Below, one piece after another: positions 56,108-64,000 of a stretch of 64,000 bases of DNA. The notes under the pieces were generated by a model that was not told the DNA's origin, did no database searches, and saw only the letters and a program-made list of their open reading frames with translations. The position numbers were made by a program, and so were the translations under genes. How positions within the stretch are numbered: the first letter of the stretch is position 1; each line of letters opens with the position of its first letter. Source of the stretch: an uncultured bacterium (GTDB lineage: Bacteria; Verrucomicrobiota; Verrucomicrobiia; CAIQCK01); contig CAIQCK010000096.1 of the NCBI GenBank assembly GCA_903870275.1, positions 62,001 through 126,000 on the forward strand. The letters are read 5' to 3'.

Positions 56108-58351
56108 TTACTTCGGATAATCCAGCGCTTCGGGAATCATCACCTTTGTCAGCGCGTCGGCGGCGCGGTCCTTCGCGAGACGCGCGCCGGTAAGGCAGCC
56201 GTCCAGCTTCACGCGCAGGCGGATGAAATCCTCCGCGCCGGCGAAACGCACGCACGGGCCGGCCTTGATCGCGTGAGTCTGGCCCGCCTCGGTCACGTCG
56301 CTGTAATTGCGGGCGGCGCTGGCGATGCCGGGAATGACTCCCTCAATGTCGTCCAAATCCTCCGCGCCGTAGCATGCGGAGCAGCCTTCGGTGTCCCACG
56401 CCGGATGGCGGTTGTAGCCGTGGACCAGCTCGGCGCAAATGCGGCCGACTTCGCCCGCGGCACGCGCCGACTGGACGTGGCAGAGATCGGTCATGAAGTT
56501 CAGCAAGCCCGGCAGTCCCTCGGCCACCGTCGGGTTCTCCGGCCCTTTCCGCGCCAGTTCGAGCACGTCGAGAATCTGGTAACGCGCGGCGAGCAGCCAG
56601 CAGAGCGCGTCCGCCAGCGGGAACGTCACGCCCTGGCGGTTGGTGTGGTACAGCTTCACGCCGTTGGCGTCGGTGGCGTTCTGCAAATGGTTCAGCGTCC
56701 ACAGCCACAACTGCATCGCTGTGCCGAGCGCACACGCGCCGGTGCCGGGCCGTTCGGAGGCGATTTGTCGCAACTCGATGATCCACTGCTTCATCTGCGC
56801 GAGGAAAACGTCCGTCGTCATCGTCAGCGAGAGCTGCCGCCGCTGCACCGATTCGGGGCCTTCGTAGGTCGCCTCCAACTGCGCGTCCATCCACTTGTGC
56901 CCGAGGAAGCCGGGACAATCTTCCGTAATGCCATAGCCGCCCATCAAACTGACCGCCTCGCGCATCATGGTCGCGCCGTAGCCGGTGTTCCAGAGTTTCG
57001 TTGCCGGGCAGAGCACGTTGGCAAGCGAGTCGCGCAGCACGAACTGCACCAGCATATCGTTCAGCAACGCCTCGTAGCGTTTCGCGTCGCGCTCAGCCTC
57101 CGGTTTCGACGACAGTTGCAAAAACTCGATGGCGTCCTTCTCCGCCGGCATCAGCGCGCGAAGCTGGGCGCGGACGCCTTCGATCTTCTTTTGGGCAAAA
57201 AACGCGTCCTTCTGTTTCTCCAGCGGGTCCAGCACGTCAAACAACCGCGCCGCCTCAAAGCCGAGCGACGAGGCCGCTTCGCCGGTCGCCCAGATGTCCA
57301 CCAGCCGGTGTACGACATCCTCTTTGCCTTGCAGGCCGAGGTCGTAACGCGGCGAACCAGGCGAGGTGGTCTCGCTGCCGCGGAAACGGCTGCGCTGGTA
57401 GCGGATCAACGGTTCCACCGCCGAGAGCAATTTCGCCGATGTCATCAGGCCCACCGTCACGCGCGTGCGGCGGAACACCGCCTCGATCATCTCGCTGTGG
57501 CTGACGTTCGGGATGATCACGCCGTTCTTGATGGTATAGCCGCCGACGATCCGGCTCGCGGGCACCTTCACGCTGAAGATCGGGTCGTTCGTCGAGGAAA
57601 GCTGGTGCACGAGCTTCTTGGTTGGCACGCCGGGATCGAATACGCCGGGATCGGTGTTCTCGAGGATCACCATGCAACTCCGTTTGATCCGCGGGTCGGC
57701 CGTGTCCACGGCGGCGGTGACGATGTTCGCGAAGCCCATGTTCGTGATGAACCGCCCGCGCTTGTCCACCTGGAGGATGGGCTCCTCGCCCTCCTTCCAT
57801 TCCGCCACGCGCACTTTGCCGCTGAGCACGCCCGTCTCGACGCCGACATACGGCAACGGCTCCGTCAGCGCGAACGCCGCGCGCCACGGCTTGCGGTTCT
57901 CGCCGGGCTTGGGCGGGAGCGCCTTGGTCATGTAGAACGCCTTTTGCTCCTCCGTGCCGCATTCGTGGATCGGCGCCAGCCCGAGGTTGCCCGCCAGGCT
58001 GCACGTCGCCGCGCCCGCGTCCACCCACGACAACTCGAACGCCACCATCGCCAGCACAAAATTCTTCGGTCCCTCCACGAACCCGCCCTGGCTTGGATCG
58101 AGAAACGCCGCCGTGATGCCGGACTCGTCGTAGGCTTGGAGCAACGCCGATTTCCCGGCCGTCCACTCATGGGAATTGCGGCCGCCCTCGGCCACCAGCC
58201 GAGCCACTGGCCCGCGCGCCACCGCGCGCGCGGACTGCACCAGCATCTGCAAATCGTAACGCTCGGCAAACCGCCACATGATCTGGCGCACGTCGTCGCC
58301 GGGCAGTGTCCGCAACGTCTCGACTGTCTTTTTCTCTTCAGCCTTCTCCAT
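56108..58351 (-). CDS. acyl-CoA dehydrogenase family protein, long form
   Basis: AAAGGA precedes the ATG at 58351, giving 747 residues; 58369 is possible. The middle of the protein fits ACAD: AAFALTEPLPYVGVETG for substrate/FAD binding, NPVFSVKVPA, the helical C-terminal domain with SLMGGYGITED and the Glu-containing YEGPESVQRRQ. It is longer than the usual 380-600 residues, with an added C-terminal region of about 180 residues. Expected to oxidise an acyl-CoA in the cytosol, substrate unknown. Confidence 0.82.
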   Translation of the reverse strand: MEKAEEKKTVETLRTLPGDDVRQIMWRFAERYDLQMLVQSARAVARGPVARLVAEGGRNSHEWTAGKSALLQAYDESGITAAFLDPSQGGFVEGPKNFVLAMVAFELSWVDAGAATCSLAGNLGLAPIHECGTEEQKAFYMTKALPPKPGENRKPWRAAFALTEPLPYVGVETGVLSGKVRVAEWKEGEEPILQVDKRGRFITNMGFANIVTAAVDTADPRIKRSCMVILENTDPGVFDPGVPTKKLVHQLSSTNDPIFSVKVPASRIVGGYTIKNGVIIPNVSHSEMIEAVFRRTRVTVGLMTSAKLLSAVEPLIRYQRSRFRGSETTSPGSPRYDLGLQGKEDVVHRLVDIWATGEAASSLGFEAARLFDVLDPLEKQKDAFFAQKKIEGVRAQLRALMPAEKDAIEFLQLSSKPEAERDAKRYEALLNDMLVQFVLRDSLANVLCPATKLWNTGYGATMMREAVSLMGGYGITEDCPGFLGHKWMDAQLEATYEGPESVQRRQLSLTMTTDVFLAQMKQWIIELRQIASERPGTGACALGTAMQLWLWTLNHLQNATDANGVKLYHTNRQGVTFPLADALCWLLAARYQILDVLELARKGPENPTVAEGLPGLLNFMTDLCHVQSARAAGEVGRICAELVHGYNRHPAWDTEGCSACYGAEDLDDIEGVIPGIASAARNYSDVTEAGQTHAIKAGPCVRFAGAEDFIRLRVKLDGCLTGARLAKDRAADALTKVMIPEALDYPK

Positions 58352-58369
58352 AACCACGATCCTTTCCAT

Positions 58370-58764
58370 TCACGTCCACCGGGTCCATCTCAGCCACCCG
58401 TGAAGCCCAGCCGTGTTTTGCGATGCACCCGAAACTCCGCCGGTTGGCCGCGGTAGTTAACAGTCCGCGCCTGCTGCGTTTCAAGGTTATTCGTTGGCCA
58501 TTGTCGCCCGCCGGTGGACCCCGCTGGTGGGCCGCGTTCTTCGAACGCGGTTGCCGTTTTTCTGGGACAGTCACCACGTCCGGAGAACGCGCTCCGCCTT
58601 GTGCCGGTATCCGTGGTTTCTTTCGGCGTGAAACCGAAGCCGGAACCGATGCCTCGTCTCACCGCTCTCGCAAAAACCCGGATGATGATGTAAAGGTTAA
58701 CAGGTTGACTGGCATCCACAGATGCGCGGCCAACGGCCAAGAACCATTACAGGAGAAGAATGAC
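58370..58764. other. intergenic region with short hairpin, no gene seen
   Basis: CCGCGTTC-TTC-GAACGCGG at 58532-58550 is a perfect stem-loop. Other GC-rich half-palindromes surround it (CGTCCGGAGAACGCGCTCCG near 58578). A relative of the dispersed palindromes is possible. The frame 58423-58764 is open in phase with the next gene but looks non-coding. Confidence 0.5.
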
Positions 58765-59178
58765 ATGAAGTTGTCCGTTATCAAAATGCTGGCGCTGGGT
58801 TTTGCGCTGACCGTCACTGCCCCGTGGATCGCTTCCGCCGCCGATGAGGGCGGCAAAGGCGGGGGGCGCGGCCGCGGCGAGTGGCTGCAAGGTGCGTTGG
58901 ACAAGTTGAACTTGAATGACGACCAGAAGGCCAAAATCAAGGACATCATGGACAAGGCCGCGGCCGATCGCCAGGCGTTCGCGAAGGAGCACGCCGACGA
59001 ACTGAAAGCCGCCAAGGAGTCCGGCGACCGGGACAAAATGCGCGCCGTCTTCGCCCCGATGAGGGAGAAGATGAAGGCCACGATGGAGCAGATCAAGGCG
59101 CTGTTGACCGACGAGCAGAAGCAGAAACTGGCGGAATCCATGTCTGCCCACGGCGAGCACGGCAAGAAGAAGGAGTAA
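58765..59178 (+). CDS. Spy/CpxP-like periplasmic protein
   Basis: The 137-residue protein has a signal peptide ending IASAADE, a Gly-rich spacer and then two copies of a Spy-like motif (LNLNDDQKAKIKDIM, LLTDEQKQKLAE) in long amphipathic, highly charged helices. LTXXQ proteins act as periplasmic chaperones or stress sensors. AGGAG lies nine bases before the ATG at 58765. An intrinsic terminator follows directly, so it is a monocistronic unit. Confidence 0.8.
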   Translation: MKLSVIKMLALGFALTVTAPWIASAADEGGKGGGRGRGEWLQGALDKLNLNDDQKAKIKDIMDKAAADRQAFAKEHADELKAAKESGDRDKMRAVFAPMREKMKATMEQIKALLTDEQKQKLAESMSAHGEHGKKKE

Positions 59179-59223
59179 TCAACGCTATCGCCCACTGAAG
59201 ATTGGTTCAACCGCGGGCCAAAG

Positions 59224-59255
59224 AAAGGAGGCTGCCGAAAGGTGCCTCCTTTTTT
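59224..59255 (+). terminator. intrinsic terminator
   Basis: AAAGGAGGC at 59224-59232 pairs with GCCTCCTTT at 59244-59252, followed by further T residues. It lies 46 bases after the Spy-like gene. Confidence 0.92.
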
Positions 59256-59344
59256 GCTTCAAGTTGCCGGGTGAATGCTTAGAATGCTCTTTGTGCCGCC
59301 GCACCACCGAAGGACTTTTTGGCAACTGTGATGAACGTGCAAAC

Positions 59345-59521
59345 ATGAGAACCGTTGATGCGAGATGTTGTCTCCTGATTCTTGTTCTGCCGCTCTTGCT
59401 TTTGTCAGGGTGTTCCATGGAGTCGTCGGACAAGGATTTTTTCTACCGGAGCTGGTCGCGTCCGGCCGGTGACACGGGAGCCCCTCCCCCGCTTCCTGCA
59501 ACTCCGCCGGACGCCCGATGA
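59345..59521 (+). CDS. small lipoprotein
   Basis: From the ATG at 59345 the product is 58 residues. It has a lipoprotein signal (LLILVLPLLLLSGC, lipobox LSGC) and a short mature part with DKDFFYRSWSRP and a proline-rich tail. No family is recognised. It lies 94 bases before the lyase gene on the same strand. Confidence 0.65.
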   Translation: MRTVDARCCLLILVLPLLLLSGCSMESSDKDFFYRSWSRPAGDTGAPPPLPATPPDAR

Positions 59522-59615
59522 TCGGATGGCCATCGCTCGTGGCGGGCTGATTGGTCCGCGCAGCAGCGCCGCGCGGCATGACGGAGCGCGAAATCCCGGC
59601 AAAAGGATTGAAACG

Positions 59616-62501
59616 ATGAAAACACTCGCGATGATTTTGTTGGTATTCGCCTCATGTGCCACGGCTGGCTTGGCAGCGGACGGCGGAGGCGCGGTGTTCA
59701 GTCTGGATTTCGAGAACGGGACGGACCTTCGCCAGCATCCGGAGTTGTCGTTTCAGGATGTCGAGGCCGCCATCGTCGAGCCGGGCGCCGGCGGCAGCGG
59801 CCACGCGCTGCGTCTCCACAACCTCAAGCCGGGCCGCTACGCGCAGGTCACGATCAAGCGGCCGTTCCCGGTGCAGAAGAACATCGTATTGTCGTTCGAC
59901 CATCGCGAGGAGGTTGAGGCGGGCGGGCAGGCGGCATATCTCGGGGTGCTTTTCAACGACAGCACAGGCAAACAATGGTTTGGCGAGGACAAGTTCGGCC
60001 CGGCGTGGAAGCACACGGAGATCGCGCTGGCCGAGATGCACAGTCCCAACGGCGGCGTGCTCGCGTCCGGCAAGATGCTCGACCGCGTCAGCCTTTACGG
60101 TCGCTCCAAAGGCGACACGAAGGCTGTAATGACCGTCTGGCTCGACAACATCACGCTGCGCGCGCAGTCGCGGGAATCTCACCTGAGCGACGAGGTGCGC
60201 ACCTCCACGTCCAACCCGCCATTCTTCAACTGGCCGCGCGCTCAAGGGCAATCGAAACTCCAGTATTCAACCGATCCCGTTTTCCCCGACGCGAAGACGA
60301 CGACTGTATCTGTTGCGGAAAACTTCCACACGCCGCCGAAGCCGCTTGCGCCGGGTCTTTGGTATTGGCGCGTCTGGATGTCGTCGGAATTAATCGAGGG
60401 CTGGTCGGAGACGCGGCGCGTCCAGATCGTGCCGGAAGCGCACCGTTTCGTCACCGCGCCGGTGTCGGTGACGAAGATCACCGCGATGCCGCGCCCGCGC
60501 GTGATTGATCTCGACGCGGCGCGCAAGGAACACGTCGGCAAAGACACGGCGGCGTTGGTAAAGGCGGCGGAGAAAATCCACCGCAGCGGCGTGCCGGCGG
60601 ATCCGCCGCGTTACGCTCCCGGCAATCCGGACTGGCCGACATGGATTGATTGGTATGGCAAGGTCGCCGGCGGCATTACCGGCAGGACGGGAAGGCGATT
60701 GCAACAGATTGCGCAGATTGCCGCGCTGAGCCGCGATCCGCAGGTCCTCGCGTGGACGAAGGAGATGGCGTTTGCGGCCGCCGCGTGGGACCCGAAAGGC
60801 GGCAGCGCGATGGAGGTCGGCGACATTGGCGCGCAACATCTGCTGCGCGGACTGAACTGGTGTTACGACGCGCTCCACGATGACCTGACGGCGGAGGAGC
60901 GGGGGAAATTGCGCGCCGTTATGGTCGCGCGCGCGTTGCAATTTTGGGACAAACTCAATCCATTCCGCGGCACGGAGGAGAACAATCATGCCTGGCTTCA
61001 AACGCTCGCGCTGGCCGAGGCCGGTTTCGTGTTGATCGGGGAGCACGACGAGGCCGCCGCGTGGGCGGAGTTTTCGCGGCAGCTTTACCTCGGCCGGTTC
61101 CTCTGCTGCCTCGGCTACCAGGGCGACAACAACGAAGGCATTGGCTACTGGGATTACGGGTTGGGCTTCGTCATTGATTACGGCGACCTGATGCGGCACG
61201 TCTGCAGCGTGGACCTTTTTCAACATCCGTGGCTGAACCAGACGGCGCGGTTCCCGATGTATTGCGCGCCGCCGGGCGCGTGGGCCGTCAGTTTTGCTGA
61301 CACCGCCAAGCCCAACCACAGCGTCAAAGGCCCCGCCGAACAGAAACACGTGCGCGACCTCGCCCTGCGCACGCGCGATCCCTACGCGCTCTGGTATGCC
61401 GGCGCGACCAACACCGTGGACGGCCTCACGCCCAAGCCGCCGACCGACCTGCCGCAGTCCATCCACTACCGCTACATTGGCTGGGTCATCTTCAACACCT
61501 CGCTGGCGGACGGTCTGGAAAACTCCACCTTCGCGATGCGGAGCGGGCGGTTCTATGCCGGCCACCAGCACGACGACCAGAACGGTTTCGTCATCTACGC
61601 CTACGGCGAAAAGCTCGCGATAGATTCCGGCTACTACGACTGGTGGGGCAGCCCGCACTTCAAGGGCTACTCCACGCTCACCCGCGCCCACAACGCGATC
61701 CTCGTCAACGGCAAGGACCAGGCCCACATGCAGAAAGGCGCGGATGGCCGCATCGCCGCTTACTACGATTCGCCCGCCTACGGCTACACCGTCGGCGACG
61801 CGTCCAACCCCGCCGTTTATCTCGGCCAGCTCAAGCGCTTCGACCGCCGCGCGCTGTTTATCAAGCCGGGCTTTGTCGTCATCCACGACTTGCTGCAATC
61901 CACCGACGCGCCCGCCCGCTACGACTGGCTGCTCCACACCGTCGCGCCCATCGAGACGGACGCCGCTTCGCAATCGTTCTCGCTCACCTCCGGCCGCGCC
62001 GCGTTGCGCGGACGTTTTCTGTCCCCGGCGAAGCTCGCGATGACGGTGACGAAAGGCTATCCCGTCGAGCCGGTGGACGGCTACAGCACGCGCCCCGTGC
62101 CGCCGGAAAAATACGCCCACGAATGGACGCTGACGGCCACCCGCACAGCACCGGACGTGAACGAAGACATCGTCACCGCCATGCAAATCCGCCGGCTCGC
62201 GCCCGCCGCCGAACCGGAAGCGCGCATCGAACCGCTTGCCGCGACCGGCGCGTTCGGTGTTCGCATTGTTTCCGGCAATGACACGCACCTCATCCTCTTT
62301 CGCCAGCGCGACGCCAAAGGCGCGATGAGCGGCGGCGATTTGGAGAGCGACGGCACGGTGGTGGCGGTTTGTTTTGATTCGCAGAGTGGCGCGGTGCGGA
62401 GCGCATTTGTCGCCGGGGCCACGCGCCTGAGTTTCCGCAGCAAGGAACTGTTCCACAATACCGCCCCGACCGACTGGTCGCTGCCTGCCGAAAGGAAATG
62501 A
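59616..62501 (+). CDS. secreted heparinase II/III-like polysaccharide lyase with DUF4962-type N-terminal domain
   Basis: The 961-residue protein has a signal peptide ending TAGLAAD. A beta-sandwich (about 25-190, SLDFENGTDLRQHPELSF) precedes a DUF4962-like part (SNPPFFNWPRAQGQSKLQYSTDP). The alpha-helical toroid follows (IAQIAALSRDPQVLAWTKEMAF, ENNHAWLQTLALAEAGF). The anti-parallel sheet domain has HQHDDQNGFVIYAYGEKLAID, the hallmark of heparinase II/III with its metal and substrate-binding His residues. It cleaves uronate-containing polysaccharide by beta-elimination. The gene that follows starts four bases later. Confidence 0.85.
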   Translation: MKTLAMILLVFASCATAGLAADGGGAVFSLDFENGTDLRQHPELSFQDVEAAIVEPGAGGSGHALRLHNLKPGRYAQVTIKRPFPVQKNIVLSFDHREEVEAGGQAAYLGVLFNDSTGKQWFGEDKFGPAWKHTEIALAEMHSPNGGVLASGKMLDRVSLYGRSKGDTKAVMTVWLDNITLRAQSRESHLSDEVRTSTSNPPFFNWPRAQGQSKLQYSTDPVFPDAKTTTVSVAENFHTPPKPLAPGLWYWRVWMSSELIEGWSETRRVQIVPEAHRFVTAPVSVTKITAMPRPRVIDLDAARKEHVGKDTAALVKAAEKIHRSGVPADPPRYAPGNPDWPTWIDWYGKVAGGITGRTGRRLQQIAQIAALSRDPQVLAWTKEMAFAAAAWDPKGGSAMEVGDIGAQHLLRGLNWCYDALHDDLTAEERGKLRAVMVARALQFWDKLNPFRGTEENNHAWLQTLALAEAGFVLIGEHDEAAAWAEFSRQLYLGRFLCCLGYQGDNNEGIGYWDYGLGFVIDYGDLMRHVCSVDLFQHPWLNQTARFPMYCAPPGAWAVSFADTAKPNHSVKGPAEQKHVRDLALRTRDPYALWYAGATNTVDGLTPKPPTDLPQSIHYRYIGWVIFNTSLADGLENSTFAMRSGRFYAGHQHDDQNGFVIYAYGEKLAIDSGYYDWWGSPHFKGYSTLTRAHNAILVNGKDQAHMQKGADGRIAAYYDSPAYGYTVGDASNPAVYLGQLKRFDRRALFIKPGFVVIHDLLQSTDAPARYDWLLHTVAPIETDAASQSFSLTSGRAALRGRFLSPAKLAMTVTKGYPVEPVDGYSTRPVPPEKYAHEWTLTATRTAPDVNEDIVTAMQIRRLAPAAEPEARIEPLAATGAFGVRIVSGNDTHLILFRQRDAKGAMSGGDLESDGTVVAVCFDSQSGAVRSAFVAGATRLSFRSKELFHNTAPTDWSLPAERK

Positions 62502-62505
62502 ACCG

Positions 62506-64000
62506 ATGAAGATACTTGCGACGGCGCTTTTGGCGCTTGGCCTTGCCACGCCTTGTTTGGCCGACATCACTTTCAAACTGACCGACGCCACCATCACACT
62601 GAACGAGCGCGGCTGCGTCACGTCGCTGCGCGCCGCCGACCAGCACGAATACGCGCCGCCCGGCGCGCCGCCGGCGTTCGAGGTGACGGTGGATGGCAGT
62701 GTGCTCCAGCCGAGCCGCGTTTCGCGGAAGGGGAACAAGCTGACAGTGGAATTCGGCGAGCGCGGGCGGCTCCAGTTCGCCGTCACCGAAGGCCGGGGCT
62801 TTGCGTTCTTGAAGCTGACCGAGACGGCCATCACGGGCAACGTCGAGCGGCTTCAGTTGTTCTGCCTGCCCGTCAACGGTCCCCAAAAAGTCGGGCCGGT
62901 CATCAATGCCTGCTACGACGAGCGCTTCGCTACGGCGGTCATGGGCACCGAGATCAACGTCCGGCCTCGCGTGCTCGGCGCACACGGCAACGGCTCGGAC
63001 AACAAGAACTGCTCGCACTTGTTCGAGCAGATTTCCGACGAGGTAAAACAGGGCAGTCACGCGGCGCGGTTCTCCGCCGAGAGCCGCCGCGACGACAACG
63101 CGGGCTGGAGCGTCGTCGGCCGGCGGTTCGCGCAGCCGCTCGATTTGCGCGGCTGCACGGCGTTGCGCGCGTGGGTCCACGGCGACGGCAGCGGCCAGTC
63201 GCTGAAGATTCAACTGCTCGACGGCAAGGGCGGCTATCTCGATAATTACGTGAAGATTGATTTCACCGGCTGGCGGCAGGTGACGATAGACAAACCGGCG
63301 GCGAACACGCTGCGCTTCGAGCACGTGGCGGTTATCAACTTCTACTTCAACTCGCTGCCGGCGAAACGGAAGGTCGTCTGCCTCCTCGACCAAGTCGAAG
63401 CCCTCGTCGGCGACAAGACGGTGTTGCTGGAGGATTTCGAGGACACGTCGTCGGAACTCTGGCCGATGGCCGGCATGAGGCTCTACGCCGAGACGACGAA
63501 ACAGTTTGGTGTCGAACCGGCCGGCGTGGGCGTCATCGCCTGCCCCCGCGCGCAGTTCGAGAAGAGCATCGAGCGGTTCGAGCACGCGGCGGGGTTGCCG
63601 AGTCCGCGCGTGGACGGCGTCTGGGCGAAAACCTCGCCGGCCGTGAAGCGCTCCTATCTCTTCATCACCAATTTCGCCGAGAAGGACACCGACGAGGTCA
63701 TCGCCTTCGCCAAGCGCGGCCACTTCGACGCGATCCTGATCGTGCAAAGCTCGTGGTGTTCCTCGACCGGCCATTATCCGATCAACACGAAGAACTTCCC
63801 ACGCGGCCTCGACAGCCTCAAGGCGACCTTCGCGCGGCTGAAGCACGCCGGCTTCAAGGTCGGCCTGCATTACCTCGCGCCTTCGATTTATCCGCCCGAC
63901 CCGTATCTGACGCCCGTACCGGACGCGCGGCTGGTGCGCGACGCGTCGGCGGAACTGGCGGGCGACGTGGACGCGAAGGAGGCGTTTGTCCCGACGACCG
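62506..64000 (+). CDS. large secreted carbohydrate-active-like protein (3' end outside window)
   Basis: The frame from 62506 remains open to the window end, giving 498 residues. A signal peptide (LATALLALGLATPCLA) is followed by a beta region (ITLNERGCVTSLRAAD) of the alpha-galactosidase N-terminal type. Near residues 190-270 there is a carbohydrate-binding-like sandwich (FAQPLDLRGCTALRAWVHGDG). From about 360 the start of a possible TIM barrel appears (RSYLFITNFAEKDTDEVIAFAKRGHFDAILI). It follows the lyase by four bases, so both probably act on the same glycan. Family not identified. Confidence 0.7.
   Translation, partial: MKILATALLALGLATPCLADITFKLTDATITLNERGCVTSLRAADQHEYAPPGAPPAFEVTVDGSVLQPSRVSRKGNKLTVEFGERGRLQFAVTEGRGFAFLKLTETAITGNVERLQLFCLPVNGPQKVGPVINACYDERFATAVMGTEINVRPRVLGAHGNGSDNKNCSHLFEQISDEVKQGSHAARFSAESRRDDNAGWSVVGRRFAQPLDLRGCTALRAWVHGDGSGQSLKIQLLDGKGGYLDNYVKIDFTGWRQVTIDKPAANTLRFEHVAVINFYFNSLPAKRKVVCLLDQVEALVGDKTVLLEDFEDTSSELWPMAGMRLYAETTKQFGVEPAGVGVIACPRAQFEKSIERFEHAAGLPSPRVDGVWAKTSPAVKRSYLFITNFAEKDTDEVIAFAKRGHFDAILIVQSSWCSSTGHYPINTKNFPRGLDSLKATFARLKHAGFKVGLHYLAPSIYPPDPYLTPVPDARLVRDASAELAGDVDAKEAFVPTT

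Overview
The window is a GC-rich bacterial chromosome segment (coding regions look roughly 60-65% GC by eye). It carries many secreted or Tat-exported carbohydrate-active proteins, sodium/solute symport, URO-D-like methyltransferase homologues, lipoprotein mutarotase, GH29/GH97/GH127/heparinase-like enzymes and multiheme cytochromes. This mix fits a Verrucomicrobiota member (Pedosphaera/Limisphaera-like). That is an inference from gene content; no rRNA or other marker gene is present.

Layout. 1-1858: end of a vWA protein, a tetraheme cytochrome and a small ORF. 2171-14416 (minus): a deoxysugar-glycan utilisation cluster with an SSS symporter, two GH29 alpha-L-fucosidases, a URO-D-like protein, a lipoprotein L-rhamnose mutarotase, a six-hairpin glycosidase, a Tat-exported xylose-isomerase-like protein and an SGNH-GH97 fusion. 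14562-18447: VOC protein, split-Soret-like cytochrome, zinc-ribbon membrane protein, YceK-like lipoprotein and an AT-richer DUF5677 gene, separated by palindromic and direct repeats. 18541-22571 (minus): dnaK-groES-groEL with a terminator. 22572-24514: a regulatory region and an ammonium transporter with a sigma-54/NtrC-like promoter. 24608-27319: nitronate monooxygenase-like protein and a second Tat TIM-barrel protein. 27343-29503: an AT-richer two-gene module with a candidate nuclease motif. 29504-30876: a 1.4-kb gene-poor stretch with a strong promoter and at least five repeat elements.

30877-40902: fused membrane/spermidine-synthase-like protein, GH5-like hydrolase, Tat deacetylase-like protein, DUF4160/DUF2442 pair, GH127 enzyme and a Tat TIM-barrel protein ending at a terminator. 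41030-47132: a cysteine/sulfur-metabolism cluster (two DUF2292-like proteins, DUF2934, DUF3034 porin-like protein, MetY-type sulfhydrylase, M14 deacylase, DUF2061 membrane protein, CysK, rhodanese). 47170-48699: glutaredoxin and aminotransferase. 48713-52814 (minus): a MacAB-like export system. 52903-58351: MFS, cNMP-binding, FAH, FHA and acyl-CoA dehydrogenase genes. 58765-64000: Spy-like periplasmic protein with terminator, small lipoprotein, heparinase II/III-like lyase and the start of a large secreted protein cut by the window end.

The most notable signals are: NtrC-like sites plus a -24/-12 promoter ahead of amt; several dispersed palindrome families, three of whose members supply the TAG stop codon of the adjacent gene; the coupled 27343/27887 gene pair; the hairpin abutting the first start codon of the sulfur cluster; and an orphan consensus sigma-70 promoter at 29636. 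Names rest on motifs and family resemblance read by eye; no database search was possible.
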